In this document: in pieces, positions 33,957-45,142 of the stretch
How the letters are laid out: the number at the start of each line of letters is the position of its first letter
Numbering within the stretch: position 1 is the stretch's first letter
DNA from: Aureobasidium sp. EXF-3400
Lineage: Eukaryota; Ascomycota; Dothideomycetes; Dothideales; Saccotheciaceae
Direction: 5' to 3'
DNA length: 64,000 bases
Assembly: GCA_024195585.1 (NCBI GenBank)
Contig: SWBL01000251.1
Location: 1 to 64,000 of the forward strand
The notes under the pieces: generated by a model
Databases searched by the model: none
Told to the model about the DNA's origin: nothing
Seen by the model: the letters and a program-made list of their open reading frames with translations, nothing else
Made by a program: the position numbers and the translations under genes

Positions 33957-35906
33957 CTATAAAAGACCACTTTCCTTCAACCTCTTCTCTATTTCCCTCT
34001 GCTCTAATTGCGCAGGCGTCTTCGTCTTCGGTAGCTTGACTGAAATCTCAGCGAAGAAGTTTTCCCAGAATCTGACACCGTCGAGACCTTGTTCGCGACA
34101 TAGAGCACCTCTTTCCTCTGCCATCTCGAGTTCTTCGGTCGCGACACCGACACTCCAGCCAAACCTCTCTGCTGTCTCCTGTGCAGTCACGCCACGGCCA
34201 AATGCTTGCCAATCCCAAGTCACTGATGGACCCGTGACGGCACCGAACTCGGATGTGTTCGACATGGATGGTGGAATAGAGTGGAGGTCTTTGAGCCAGG
34301 ACAAAATGCTCGCCACGGTTTTGTCATCGGTACGGTCACGGCCTTGGACGACGAGGAGACCGCTTCTGAAGCGGCGGAGACGAATAGGTAGACGTAGTGT
34401 ATCCCACATAGTTGCAGCTCTCTCAAAGTCTCGCGGTGAGACTAATTCAATACCATTGCGTGTGCGGTTGAAAACGGCCCAGAGATCGACGAGGGACATG
34501 ATGCCACCTTCTCTTCTCAACACGCCTCTCTTGTCGTCAGTGAGGAACTCTGCTAGATTACGGGAGAGTTCGGCGATGTAGGTACGATCAGCACCGCTGC
34601 CTGAGAGCATGTCCTTGGTTGTTACGAGACCCATGTCTGAGAGGAGAGAGGCTGCTTCTGCATTGGCGTCGTGCTCATTGTCGCCGCCATTGCTGTTTTG
34701 AGATCGGAAGCGTTCGGCCATGGCGATGACTTCTTTTGCTGAGGTCATGAGAGCTTCCAGATCCTCGAATGAACTTCCGATGACGAACTCGTTGTTTTTG
34801 CGGAGTTCTGCTCCTCGTCGTTCCAGGCCTGCTATACCGACAATCTTTGGAGGTGGAGGTATCGGTGTATAACCATCTGTGGCTGAGTATGTTGAAGTTT
34901 GAATAGGCTCTCCAGTGCGAGACCTAGGTATAGGAGGTGCGTTTTGAAGAAGCCATTTCCGCTGGACTAGGGCCCCTTTTAGCCGTTCGTAGAAAACCTT
35001 GTCGCCACCAGCACGGAAGGAGAGTTTGACGCTCTCTGGAGTAGTGTCGCCCAAAGCAGAGGTAGGAAGGGATGGACCTGGTGATTCTGGTCGAGTGATC
35101 GCGCTCTCGATGATCTGTGAACGTCTGTCTGCTGAGCTCGAGAGTTTCGCCCCGCATATTTCGCAGCTACTGAGAGATGGATGATTCGAGAATGTGCAAC
35201 GTGGACACTGATTTAACGACACATCCATAGGTATCTGTGTTTTTTGTGGTGAAGATGACAGTGGGCTGCTTGTGGCTGTCGCAGGTATGGGTGTGAAAGA
35301 TGAGCCGCTTGGTCGATTCGACAGAGCTGCAATGGCTGCTTTGACAACATGAACAAGAGGCGGCTTGATTCCACAGGCCAAACATGGTGGTAAAGGTGTC
35401 CGGTCATTCGCGGTGCTCGGATCGAAGTTGGACGGAACAGGGTTTGAGAATGAGCAGATGGGACATATCCAAGTAGCATTCGGATCCCTTACTGGCGCCG
35501 GCGAAGGCGCAGCAGCACGTCCCGGGGTGGCATATCGACTCGGTGGTGCGGATCCTAGGGGGCTGCTCGGACTTGGATAACCAGGTTTTGGACTTCTGAT
35601 GGCCAAGGTATTATGTTTTGGAGCTTTCGGATACAGTGTGACTTTCGCCGATGACTTCAAGAATCCGGCATAGAACTCCGGTCTGTCGACATCCTTGAGA
35701 TCTATGGCTGTAGAAAACTTTCGTGGCTCCTGGTTATCGACATAGCACACGCGATGTGATGTCAAGTATGCGTGGCCATTTTGATAATTGGGTATTTTGT
35801 ATTTGCCCTCGTAGAGACCTACTGAATCCTGGACAAACAAGAGAGTCTCATCTGGTAGTAGAGAAGGACGAAGAGCAGTCGTCAGGTCAAGTTGGCGAAG
35901 AAACAT
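33957..35906 (-). CDS. vps36: ESCRT-II subunit Vps36
   Basis: Part of ESCRT-II, which sorts ubiquitinated cargo into multivesicular bodies at endosomes. Single exon, 649 residues, ATG at 35906. A split GLUE/PH-like domain begins the protein (LLPDETLLFVQDSVGLYEG, then HRVCYVD). Two NZF-type zinc fingers are inserted in it: WICPICSFSN with PCLACG, and NQCPRCTFSN with SCEICG. After a Pro/Ser linker comes the EAP30 region (about 390-640), with winged-helix segments such as GRGVTAQETAERFGWSVGVA. Length and domain order match yeast Vps36 (566 residues). The gene is convergent with the repeat-module gene, with 188 bp between stops. Confidence 0.95.
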   Translation of the reverse strand: MFLRQLDLTTALRPSLLPDETLLFVQDSVGLYEGKYKIPNYQNGHAYLTSHRVCYVDNQEPRKFSTAIDLKDVDRPEFYAGFLKSSAKVTLYPKAPKHNTLAIRSPKPGYPSPSSPLGSAPPSRYATPGRAAAPSPAPVRDPNATWICPICSFSNPVPSNFDPSTANDRTPLPPCLACGIKPPLVHVVKAAIAALSNRPSGSSFTPIPATATSSPLSSSPQKTQIPMDVSLNQCPRCTFSNHPSLSSCEICGAKLSSSADRRSQIIESAITRPESPGPSLPTSALGDTTPESVKLSFRAGGDKVFYERLKGALVQRKWLLQNAPPIPRSRTGEPIQTSTYSATDGYTPIPPPPKIVGIAGLERRGAELRKNNEFVIGSSFEDLEALMTSAKEVIAMAERFRSQNSNGGDNEHDANAEAASLLSDMGLVTTKDMLSGSGADRTYIAELSRNLAEFLTDDKRGVLRREGGIMSLVDLWAVFNRTRNGIELVSPRDFERAATMWDTLRLPIRLRRFRSGLLVVQGRDRTDDKTVASILSWLKDLHSIPPSMSNTSEFGAVTGPSVTWDWQAFGRGVTAQETAERFGWSVGVATEELEMAEERGALCREQGLDGVRFWENFFAEISVKLPKTKTPAQLEQREIEKRLKESGLL

Positions 35907-36269
35907 CCAGCTATGCAGTTATCCGTGACCTCTCCAATGCGGGGTGCTGGATGATGGTGTCCTGTAGATCGAGAATATGGAAAGAGACAGCAGTCAAGAC
36001 CAAAACGACAAGATATCCAAGAGATGTTAGTGGTCCTTGAAGTACGATTTGAACGAGTGTATGCACGGTATAAGGCAACAAGAAGGCACGTGTTGGTGGA
36101 CAAGATTGGGAAGGTGGTCGGTGACCGCATAATCCGGGGTCTTGGCACAGGGTCGCACTTGCTCTTTCCCTTTGGGAGCGCGCTTTCTCCTCACAAGCCG
36201 CCGCCTGCTCTCATTCACGATTGCCCTGTCTCGCTGTATTTCTTTGTTAGCCGTGTGTGATCATCCAAC
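35907..36269. promoter_or_regulatory. Shared promoter region, VPS36 / THP3-like
   Basis: 363 bp between divergent start codons. The last 80 bases before the plus-strand gene are CT-rich. No other feature seen. Confidence 0.6.
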
Positions 36270-37824
36270 ATGACAACAACACCGTGGCAGTCCGGTAAGA
36301 ATGACACAATCACCAGCCATCGTCAACTTCATTTCACTAATAGGACTTCTCTAGGCTCGCCGGCATTCACAGCAGTCACTGCTCGTCGAACACTAACCCG
36401 TCCTCAATCAGCGGCGCCCGTACCTCCTCCAGCCCAGCCGCAAGCTACTACTGTTAAGATCGAGTGGCCCCAGCCGGTGCGCGACTACGTCCAACGCGCC
36501 TTTGCCGACAAACCCAACGACAACCACGCAGACGATATCGAAGACAGTGCCGTCGCCGCAAAGCTGAAGTCGGTCATCACTCAAGCAGCCGAAGCAAATC
36601 AACTCGGAATCATCGACTGGCCCAGCCATCCTCTACCACGAGAACTCCTCCGCATTGAAAGAGCCGCCATGATGAGCGCCTCGAAGAAACGCAAATCTAT
36701 GGATGTGGACTCCACCGACGCTTCGTCGCCCATCCCTCCCTGGAGAGTGAAGAATCTCTCCCTTGCCGACCGCATCACTGGTACTAGTCCCGACAAGCGC
36801 CAGAAAAAAGCCGACCAGTTCCGTGCCACTGCCCCTCCCAGTAAGTTGAGCGATCTCGAGAAACGAAGGCAGCGTTTCGCACTGGGCAACCAAGGTCCCA
36901 ATTCTCCTTATCTCTCTTCTCCTCGTGACGACTCTCCCATGCCCGACGCCAACGATGGTCCCTGTGTCGGCACTTCTCAACAGCTTGAGAAGAACTATTT
37001 CCGCCTCACCGCCCCTCCTAAGCCCGAAACTGTTCGTCCCCTTCACATTCTCAAGCAAACTCTCGATCTTCTTATTAGGAAGTGGAAAGACGAGCACAAC
37101 TATGGGTACATTTGCGATCAGTTCAAGTCTCTCAGACAGGATCTCACTGTCCAACATCTCAAGAATGATTTCACCGTTCGCGTGTACGAGGCTCACGCAC
37201 GCATAGCTCTGGAAAAGGGGGACCTGGGTGAGTATAATCAGTGTCAAACTCAACTCCGTACTCTGTACAAGATGAAGTTGCGTGGTTCCCCTGGTGAATT
37301 TTTGGCGTATCGCATTCTCTACACTATCTATACCTGTAACCGCCAAACCATGAATGATGTTTTGGCAGATTTAACCCCAGCAGACAAACAGTATCCCGCC
37401 GTCAAGCACGCCCTGGCAGTGCGAGCCTCGTTGGCTACAGGCAATTATCACAGATTCTTTAGGTTGTTTAACGAATCACCAAACATGGGTGCCTATCTGA
37501 TGGACATGTTCGTCAATCGAGAAAGAGTGGCTGCCTTGGCCGCCATTTGCAGAGCGTAAGTTCTTTATCTGATTCACTACTGTCCCTATTCAGTTGTACT
37601 AACTCAAATCTAGTTATCGTCCAGGTGTCAAAGTCTCTTTCTTGACAGAAGAGTTGGCATTTGTGAGTGACGAGCAATGTGCACAATTCCTCTGTGAACA
37701 CGGTGCACAGCAGTGCTTTGAAGAGAAGCCAGACGGCCATCTCTTCTCTTGCCAGAAAGCAAGCCCGATCTTTGAGACGGCCAAGAACGGTGCATACCGT
37801 GTTGACATCAAAGGCCAAATTTGA
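36270..37824 (+). CDS. SAC3/GANP family protein, Thp3/LENG8 type
   Basis: Exons 36270-36294, 36355-37555 and 37614-37824 give 478 residues. The first intron is 60 nt with GTAAGA donor and CACTAAT branch; it has no stop in frame, so reading through it would add 20 residues. The third exon follows a TACTAAC branch site. The PCI-type SAC3 core starts with EKNYFRLTAPPKPETVRP and includes the family signature FTVRVYEAHARIALEKGDLGE. Yeast Thp3 works with Csn12 in transcription elongation and mRNA maturation; the same role here is inference. The N-terminal 230 residues are basic and disordered, with KKRKSMDV as a likely nuclear localisation signal. Confidence 0.92.
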
Positions 37825-39281
37825 GAGGCCTTTGGTCAGCCAAGTGGGTGGAATATTAGCCAGCACAAGAGTTCGTAGCTCTCTGCTGTGCGGATCCACG
37901 CTTGCTTGACTTGTCATGTCCTGAATCTACACACGACTCGCTACAAGCTCATGTCTTCAGACTTTCTGGTATAGTCGACATTTTATCGAAACGATGTGCT
38001 GCTGGTGCCAGCCTGGATTTTCGACCAGGTAAAATTTCCGCAGTAGATACGTACCATACAACATCAGCCTATCAGCAAGATCCGAGCGCAGTCGACCCTG
38101 CCGGCCCGGCACTTTTGGCAGCTTCACGCCCCATGCAGGTCGGTTTCCATTTACTTGGAGGGAAAGGCATGTTGAAGTTGAAATTCGCGGTAGAGGCCAA
38201 CGGCACAGAGTCAACTGGGTTCTGGAAAATTCTTACGACTCATGTTCGAGTCTCATTTTTTGGGCGCACGCAGAACGCATGCACGTTAAAGTGCAGCTTC
38301 AGGTGTCGCACCAGTTCCGTTCTGACACATGGCCCTTTTTTCTCCCCCCTGCTTTAGTTCATCATGTTAGTAATTCAATAAGCTGTTCACTCTTCTTTGC
38401 ACGTGTCGCCGCGTGAATATATGCAATTGCGCATTCATACTGGCTGCGTTGGGCATGAAACAGATTGGAATCCTGCTTGGATGGTCGCAAGCCGGAATCC
38501 GCCTAGTTAAGGATTCGTATGCGCTTCAACAAAGCCCATCCTCCGATGATAGATCAATCCAAGACAAGGTGCCGCTATCACGAGGAAATATACGTCAGCC
38601 GTTTCGGAGTGGCACAACGCGGAAGGAACAAAGGCTGACGGCAAAGCCGAATGCGGCTTCCTCTCTAGCATGTTAGTGGATCTTCAAGAGACAACTTGCC
38701 TGTTCACTACGAGTGTACAATCTACCACAAATTTCACAATATCGAGGCTGTTCACAGAGCGCGTAAAATCGGACAATTGATAGTGGTCTGTCTGGAGTGC
38801 TAATCACAAGCGCGAGGATACGGTGATACCCCACTCACGGGGAGCCACTCTAAACACCCTGCAGCACACTCAATCAAGTCTCTACAGGCTACAGCACGCG
38901 TAGGTCTCCACCAAGGTCTTGGTTCAAAGAGACTCCCTATCTGTTCTTTTCACATCGTGATCGAACCGTCCAACATCAGAAACCCCTTTTAACGCGTCGA
39001 GGAAGCGCTGCGAACGCAACGCACGAGCGGTCGACAGTTGATTAGCCAAAGTTAAAACATTACAGCCATCGCGCCTCCTACAGCCAACGATTGAGGGCAA
39101 GCGCTCGTTCCCTGGTTGGACGTCAGGCCTCTTAAGAAAGCCTGTCTGACTTGCCGGTTTTACTATTCTGGCCCCTCTGTCCTTTACGTCTTTCATCTGG
39201 TCGTGTCACTTACCTGTTGCAATCGACGGGAGGCCGAGAAGCGAAACAAGCTAATAACTCAGCAATCTAATCCCCGAAATC
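37825..39281. other. 1.45-kb intergenic region, nothing recognised
   Basis: Holds the 3' UTR of the THP3-like gene and the BEM1 promoter and 5' UTR. I see no clear repeat, RNA gene or coding frame. Confidence 0.5.
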
Positions 39282-41111
39282 ATGGTCAAGTTCCGGCGCT
39301 CGTCGCATAACCACAGTTCCTCGTCCTCGATACAAGTCAAAGACCCCACTGCGATTATCCCACCTAAGAAAGTCATAAAGGCCTTGTACGACTGGGACGC
39401 TCCGAACGACAATCCCTCTGTTCGCTTCCTGTCGTTTGCTTCTGGCGACTTTCTCCACGTTACTGGGCGCGAGGACGACACAGAGTGGTACGAAGCCTGC
39501 AACCCGCTACACAATTCGCGCGGTCTGGTGCCTGTGAGCTACTTCGAACAAGTTGGCAAGACAGTGCGCGACAGCGCTTCCGTCACGTCGTCACCCAACA
39601 CTCACCACGACAGTGGTTATGCCGACAAGGCTTCGCACGACCCCTCAAGAATGAGCAAGTCCTCAATGGGCAGATCCGGCGGTACCCCTGTATACGGTAT
39701 CGTCGCATACGATTTCAAGGCCGAACGACCCGACGAACTCGAGGCCCACGAAGGAGAAGCCATCATTGTCATTGCGCAATCGAACCCAGAATGGTTTGTC
39801 GCAAAGCCCATCACACGACTGGGCGGCCCAGGCCTCATTCCCGTATCCTTTGTCGAGATCAAGGACCTCACCAGCGGCAAGACGATCGATTCGGCCGAGG
39901 CGATCGCAAGAGCCGGAATCCCGAGGGTGGAAGAGTGGAAGAAAATGGCAGCAGACTACAAAAACACCAGCATTCCGTTAGGGTCGATCGGCAACATGCA
40001 AGCCGCTACTCAGGCGTCAGTGGCAGGTCTGCAATCGACTATGGATCGCATGAGTCTCAACAATGGTAGCCACGCTCGCAACATGTCGACAGTGTCACAG
40101 CGTACAACATCGCAGGCGCATTCGCAATACCCACTTGCGCCTCTGCGCGCTTCGGTCCCGCGTTACATGTACCTTGACGAGAAGTTCCACTTCATTGTTG
40201 AGACGACACTGGCCGACGGTTCTCATTGGGATTTGACGCGCATATACGAGGACTTTTATGAGCTACAGATCAACCTCATCAAGGCTTTCCCTGATGAAGC
40301 TGGCAACACAGGGCAGCCTCGTACTCTTCCACTGATGCCTGGCCCTGTACAATTCGTGACGGATCGCATCACTGAAGGCCGTCGTGAAAACCTCGACGAG
40401 TATCTATATAAACTGTTGCGCCTTGGTTCCCATGTCGTCAACAGCACGCTAGTCCGCGGCTTTTTCAGCCCGCATCCTGGTGATTACGAGGTCGACCCAA
40501 ATGTTGTCGATCTCAACGAGCATAGTCGCGCTGCCGCCGAGGCAAAGACCGATCGCTACTCGACCGCCTCCCATACATCTGGTCATTATGCCGCTTCAAC
40601 CAACTCTGCTCGCCAGTCGACCAGCGCACAATCTTTCGCCGCACATCAACGTCAGCAGTCATCCGTAGGTGGCGGAGGTATGCGCGCTCCTCAGGGTCAC
40701 TACCGAACACCGTCCCAATACACCGATGCCACTGTGAACATCGGCCATGCTGCCGCTCCTCCTCTCGCGCGTCAAACCACAGCTATGTCCACAGCAACAA
40801 CTTCCTCGGCAGCGACTGGTGGTGGTGCCCTAAAGGTCAAGGTCTGGTTTGACCGCGAGACGTGCGTTGTTTTGCGTCTTCCGCCACGAGGTGCTTTCAA
40901 CTTTGATGATCTATACCGAAAGATTCTGGAGAGACGCAGGTTAGAGTATGGCGAGGCCGACCCGCGTTCCGAGGAGACCGAACTGGATATTGAGGTTCGC
41001 AACGAGCGAACAGGCGACTACACACCACTTGTCAACGACGATACTCTGGAAGACGCGATTCAACAGAACGACAAGATGATGCTTGTTGTACAAAGTGCTC
41101 ACGGACGATGA
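39282..41111 (+). CDS. bem1: Polarity scaffold Bem1 (SH3-SH3-PX-PB1)
   Basis: Scaffold that links Cdc42, its exchange factor Cdc24 and PAK kinase at sites of polarised growth, and in filamentous fungi also supports the NADPH oxidase complex. Single exon, 609 residues. SH3-1 spans about residues 30-90 (ALYDWDAP, WYEACNP, GLVPVSYFE). SH3-2 is about 128-195 (GIVAYDFKAERPDEL, WFVAKPI, GLIPVSFVEI). A PX domain lies at about 290-405 (Y.DEKFHFIVETTLADG, RRENLDEYLYKLLRL). The C-terminal PB1 domain is about 515-605 (LKVKVWFDRETCVVLRLP, ending MMLVVQS). Domain order and length fit the family exactly. Confidence 0.96.
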   Translation: MVKFRRSSHNHSSSSSIQVKDPTAIIPPKKVIKALYDWDAPNDNPSVRFLSFASGDFLHVTGREDDTEWYEACNPLHNSRGLVPVSYFEQVGKTVRDSASVTSSPNTHHDSGYADKASHDPSRMSKSSMGRSGGTPVYGIVAYDFKAERPDELEAHEGEAIIVIAQSNPEWFVAKPITRLGGPGLIPVSFVEIKDLTSGKTIDSAEAIARAGIPRVEEWKKMAADYKNTSIPLGSIGNMQAATQASVAGLQSTMDRMSLNNGSHARNMSTVSQRTTSQAHSQYPLAPLRASVPRYMYLDEKFHFIVETTLADGSHWDLTRIYEDFYELQINLIKAFPDEAGNTGQPRTLPLMPGPVQFVTDRITEGRRENLDEYLYKLLRLGSHVVNSTLVRGFFSPHPGDYEVDPNVVDLNEHSRAAAEAKTDRYSTASHTSGHYAASTNSARQSTSAQSFAAHQRQQSSVGGGGMRAPQGHYRTPSQYTDATVNIGHAAAPPLARQTTAMSTATTSSAATGGGALKVKVWFDRETCVVLRLPPRGAFNFDDLYRKILERRRLEYGEADPRSEETELDIEVRNERTGDYTPLVNDDTLEDAIQQNDKMMLVVQSAHGR

Positions 41112-42298
41112 GACTTTATCCCGCACATCATCAAATATGGCATCATGGCACCATCAGCATCATTTGATTCCGTTTATCGAGCGTCTTGCACCAGCCTCTT
41201 TTTTCATTGTCTTGCATTGTCATTGCGGCATCCCGAGCGTTGAGGTTACGAATATGATTCCCCGATTTCCTTACCTGTCATGAAAACGATCGACGACCTG
41301 TTTCTTTCTTGACGACCGACCGACGTATTACGGAGGACCAATCCGGCAACCTTGGAAAAGAACGGAAGTGATGTGTTCTTGCTTTCTGCATCTGTCTCAT
41401 CTTCTTATGTTATCAATGTGGGGAAAGAAAAAAAGGCGAACGGCGAGAATGCTTGCCCCCTGGTTTTTTGTTGCTTTGCTTCTGTTCTTTACTTGCTCTA
41501 CTTGGTTTTGACAACTTGTTCAAAGTATGTCTTTTTTTCCTCTTTTCTTTCTGCTTCTACAGATTCCCCCTTTGATATGTACCTTTTTTGTCCTATTCTG
41601 TTTCTCCATAGTTGTGTTCTGAATATCCATCATTCTTCCACATTACACACATGCTTCCCTCTTTGAATTGGTCTCTACAGTATCATGTTCTGTTGTTGTG
41701 AAGTGTGGTCTGATTATCGCTTTTCTGGCCATCATGTTGCTCGGTGTCGCAATCCGTGGCTTTTGAGTCTGGGTATCTCATATGAAGGATGTAGTGATCC
41801 TAGTTCTTTTTCTCACATTTCAATCCTTCCCTACTGCTTGGGACAAAAGGATAATCACAGAAGTGACTCCATCATGGTGCTTTCTTGAGCAAGCATCAGG
41901 TCAGAAGATCTTTCGCCCTCTTTGGAGCGTTCTTCCATCAACAGTCTAGCAAAAGGCTCTGAGGATGATACTGAACATTGAGAAAGACTCTGTAAACTGC
42001 TTGAACATTCATTTGGTATCCATCTGACTGATGAGGATGAACTTGTATCAGATCGAAATTAGGGTCAGGGTCGTGGGGCAAACGTGAAAGTGATGGTCAA
42101 ATATGCTGCACATGGAAGGAGCAAACAACAACATTAGTGCTTTTATTAAACATACACAAGGTTGGCAAGAGCACTTCATAAGATTAGATTACGACATCCC
42201 ATTCTTCGGACAAAGCTTATAGACCATCAACGACATTATCCTGAACTTTGCAATTAAACCTCTCTATCCACACACCTTTGCTCTCATAAGAACAAAAC
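41112..42298. other. Convergent intergenic region with T-rich tract
   Basis: Between the stops of BEM1 and the arrestin gene. A T/CT-rich tract occupies about 41450-41660 on the plus strand, possibly part of a long 3' UTR. No gene or repeat seen. Confidence 0.5.
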
Positions 42299-43591
42299 TC
42301 AAGCAGTAAGCGTATAAGCCGGACTCCTATGTAACTCAGCCCACACATCACCATGCTCATCCTCATACCCCGGCGGGCCCACCATCTCATGAAACCCTGG
42401 CGGTGCATCTTCATCATGATTTCTTCTATCCGCCTCCAAGCCTCCTGGCAACACTTTCATTTCCATTTCTGCTTTTCTCTCTACCATTGTTGTTGTATTC
42501 GTATCTAACAACTGTACGGATACTTCCATAATGTACTCCAAAGCGAAGGCGCCGATGCTGAAGGAAGGGACGATTAGAGAGGCAAGGCCGCGTGTCATGT
42601 CTATTAGCATTATATCTCTTTTTACGACCACGGGGGTGGAGGTGCAAGGGATCTGCAGACCCTTTCCTAGCAGTTTGAACTTGGCAATGGGGATGGCGGG
42701 AGGTTTTGGATCGGAGGAGTTGGTTGGAACGGGGCGGGAGCCTGTGAATGAGACTTGGGCTTTGAGTGATAGCTCACAGGTCTGGAGTGTGTATGTTGGA
42801 GAGGGAGTGGAGGTGTCGGGATTGTGACAGATCAGACTGATGTCGAAACGTTGCCATGCGCCTAGGGAGGACGGCATGCAGACTGCAAGACTGGGTGTGG
42901 AGGGAACATTGACGACAGGAGCGGGACTGAGAGGCATTGGTGTATTGACGTTGACAGTGGAAGAGCGTCTGCGGGAGAGTCCTGTCAAACTCAGAGTCGA
43001 AGAGCGTCGTCGCTGTGTCATTGGAGGTTGACTTATCCTTTGCACCTCCGTCGGCTCCACCAGAAGTTGGGTTTCCATCGTTGGCAAAGGTAACTCCGTA
43101 TGCTCGAATGGCCAAACTTGAATATCGCGCTCAATCTGCATGGAATTGGTATTGCGATGCGGATTCACACACAACTTCAACGAATACACCACTCTCGCCA
43201 TACTAACCACATTCCAACTCGGAGGCACTGGTTGCAACTCTGCCACAAACGGCACCTTTATCTTTTCCGGCAAATCGAATTCAAACTCCCATTCGTGTGG
43301 TTTTGGAGATACTTTATGTGGGCCTTGAAGAATGGTCTTTTCGTAGCGGAAGAGGCTTTGGTTGCCAGTGCGGACGCAGCCGTAGGAAGCTTGACCACTG
43401 TCTTTGAGTTCGTTGTAGAGGGTTGCTTTGAAGAGGATTGTCATGGTGTGCACTTTTGTTTCTGTGGAAGGCGAATAGCTGGCTAGTCCTTTGATCTTTT
43501 GGCCGGGTTTGTAGTATTGTGGTGCTTGGTAGCCAGATGTTTCGCCCTCCAATAGGATGCGCAGGTGGTCTTGTGGGAGTGTTTTGCTCAT
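42299..43591 (-). CDS. Alpha-arrestin-like protein with PPGY motif
   Basis: Single exon, 430 residues. The N-terminal half looks like an arrestin N domain: LLEGETSGYQAPQYYKPGQK, then repeated beta strands including WEFEFDLPEKIKVPFVAELQP. A Ser/Arg-rich loop (about 190-225, RRRSSTLSLTGLSRRRSS) separates it from an arrestin C-like half. The tail has PPGF and PPGY about 10 residues apart. PPxY motifs recruit WW domains of Rsp5/Nedd4 ubiquitin ligases, so a role as adaptor for endocytosis of plasma-membrane proteins is likely. The loop's RRRSS sites are plausible kinase targets. Which cargo is recognised cannot be told. Confidence 0.82.
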   Translation of the reverse strand: MSKTLPQDHLRILLEGETSGYQAPQYYKPGQKIKGLASYSPSTETKVHTMTILFKATLYNELKDSGQASYGCVRTGNQSLFRYEKTILQGPHKVSPKPHEWEFEFDLPEKIKVPFVAELQPVPPSWNVVSMARVVYSLKLCVNPHRNTNSMQIERDIQVWPFEHTELPLPTMETQLLVEPTEVQRISQPPMTQRRRSSTLSLTGLSRRRSSTVNVNTPMPLSPAPVVNVPSTPSLAVCMPSSLGAWQRFDISLICHNPDTSTPSPTYTLQTCELSLKAQVSFTGSRPVPTNSSDPKPPAIPIAKFKLLGKGLQIPCTSTPVVVKRDIMLIDMTRGLASLIVPSFSIGAFALEYIMEVSVQLLDTNTTTMVERKAEMEMKVLPGGLEADRRNHDEDAPPGFHEMVGPPGYEDEHGDVWAELHRSPAYTLTA

Positions 43592-44380
43592 GTTGATGGT
43601 TGACGTAGTGTATACGCGTCAGAGAAGGTGTATGAAGCGTGTAAGACTGGAGCTGGCCAACAATTCGAGGTGGTGGCTGTTATCATGAATTATGGCTTCT
43701 TTGTCCAAATGATGAAAGGACCTGGATGTGCCTTGAGTGGAGGACGGAAGATCAAGAATGTCAGTTGAAGAGTGGGAAGATGAATGTAAATACCAAGTAG
43801 CGCCTAGATCTTCATTGTTCTTGGGTGCTTGGTCCAACAGTCAACTGAGCACATGACGGAGTGGAAACTTAGATAAACCAACTTCTGTGGTAACGGTCCT
43901 TGCCTAAATGGGATAGCGGGGATATCGGCTAAAGGGAGAAAGATTCAGAGTTGGCCTGGTCGATAATAATTCGACCGCGAAGCCTCAGGGTATTGGTGGT
44001 GTGTTGCTCAGCAGTCTAGGATCTAGACTGAGAGCAAAACAGGCGAGCAGAGAAGAAGCGAAGTGTGGAGGAATCGACTTACTGGACCGTCCAAGACGAT
44101 ATATACGAGATGTGGGAATAGAGTCAATGGTTGGCTGTAATCAGTGAACAAAGAATGATATAGTGCGAGATAGCATACACAGAGTGTGGTCAAGGGGAGC
44201 CAACAAATGATTCTGAATCGGGTTTCATCAATTCAAATGACATGGCCTGCGCCAGCTTGTCGCGCTCGTGGAGAGGGACATCAGCGCAGAGTATATATAC
44301 ACACGAGATGGCTTTGACTCGTAATTCCCATAGCTTTTCTGTCTGACTTTCGAATTTATAGATATTCCGGCGTCCAGAAT
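43592..44380. other. Intergenic region, nothing recognised
   Basis: Includes the promoter of the arrestin gene and the 3' end of ATP19. No convincing frame, repeat or RNA gene. Confidence 0.5.
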
Positions 44381-44803
44381 CTAGTGCTTGGCCTCCTTCT
44401 TCTCGCTTTCCTTGAGGAACTGCCTGTTGGAGGGACGGACCCGTCAGCATGTGGTCTGAAGAATTGTACAAATACATTTGTCCTGCTCATTCAAGTCCCA
44501 AATGCCTGGTTTTCCTTGCTCTTTCTGATGCAGATGACTTGATATGAGAGGCGACGTACTGAATGAAGTCTGCCTCGTCCTTGGATGAAGCGTTGATGGG
44601 AGGAGTAGAGCCAGTGACCTTCTTGGCACCGCCGCTTGAGGCGTAACCAATACCGGCGAAGAGGGAGGTGAGGATACCGAGGGCGAGCTGTCAATGGACT
44701 TTGTCAATCACTGCGGTTGCGGAAGTCGGGGGGTCATATCGAGTGGTGCGCATACGTGGTGGGAGCCGACCTGACGGCCCATGATGTTGTACATAACAAC
44801 CAT
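44381..44803 (-). CDS. atp19: Mitochondrial ATP synthase subunit K (Atp19)
   Basis: Small membrane subunit of the fungal F1Fo ATP synthase dimer. Exons 44803-44756, 44687-44560 and 44423-44381 give 72 residues. The introns are 68 and 136 nt. The start MVVMYNIMGRQVGSHH matches the family N-terminus. The single span follows (LALGILTSLFAGIGYA), then STPPINASSKDEADFIQ and a Lys-rich tail ending KKEAKH. The exon joins were set by family resemblance as well as GTATGC and GTACGT donors. Each single frame alone is too short to see this gene. It is divergent from another mitochondrial gene, MTFP1. Confidence 0.9.
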
Positions 44804-45142
44804 TTTGACGGTGAGAGAATTGACGGGGTTGGAAGGTGAGAAGGAAGGGCGATGCGGTATAGGCGCTGTTCGTTGTGAGGACGAGTCGAACAAGGGAAGC
44901 TGCGACGGACTGCGGTCTTGGCGCTCCGGTCGTGCCTTCCACAAATCTTGTACCCTGCACAACTCCGTCGGCGTGCGGAAGCGACAACCTATGACGTGCC
45001 GCCTAGGTAATTCGAGGTCATCCACACCCGCGACCAAGGCAGATAAATACCAGCCAACATTCGTTGCATGTCTCCGAGATCCATTTGCGGCAACCCATTC
45101 TTCCAGGCCTCTAACTCCAACGACAAATCTAATACCGCCACC
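44804..45142. promoter_or_regulatory. Shared promoter region, ATP19 / MTFP1
   Basis: 339 bp between two divergent start codons, both of mitochondrial inner-membrane proteins, so co-regulation is plausible. An in-frame upstream ATG for MTFP1 is present at 45068 in weaker context. Confidence 0.6.

Noticed and set aside
36633..37346. 237-codon minus-strand frame
   Set aside because: Antisense to the SAC3-domain exon, whose plus-strand translation matches a known family.
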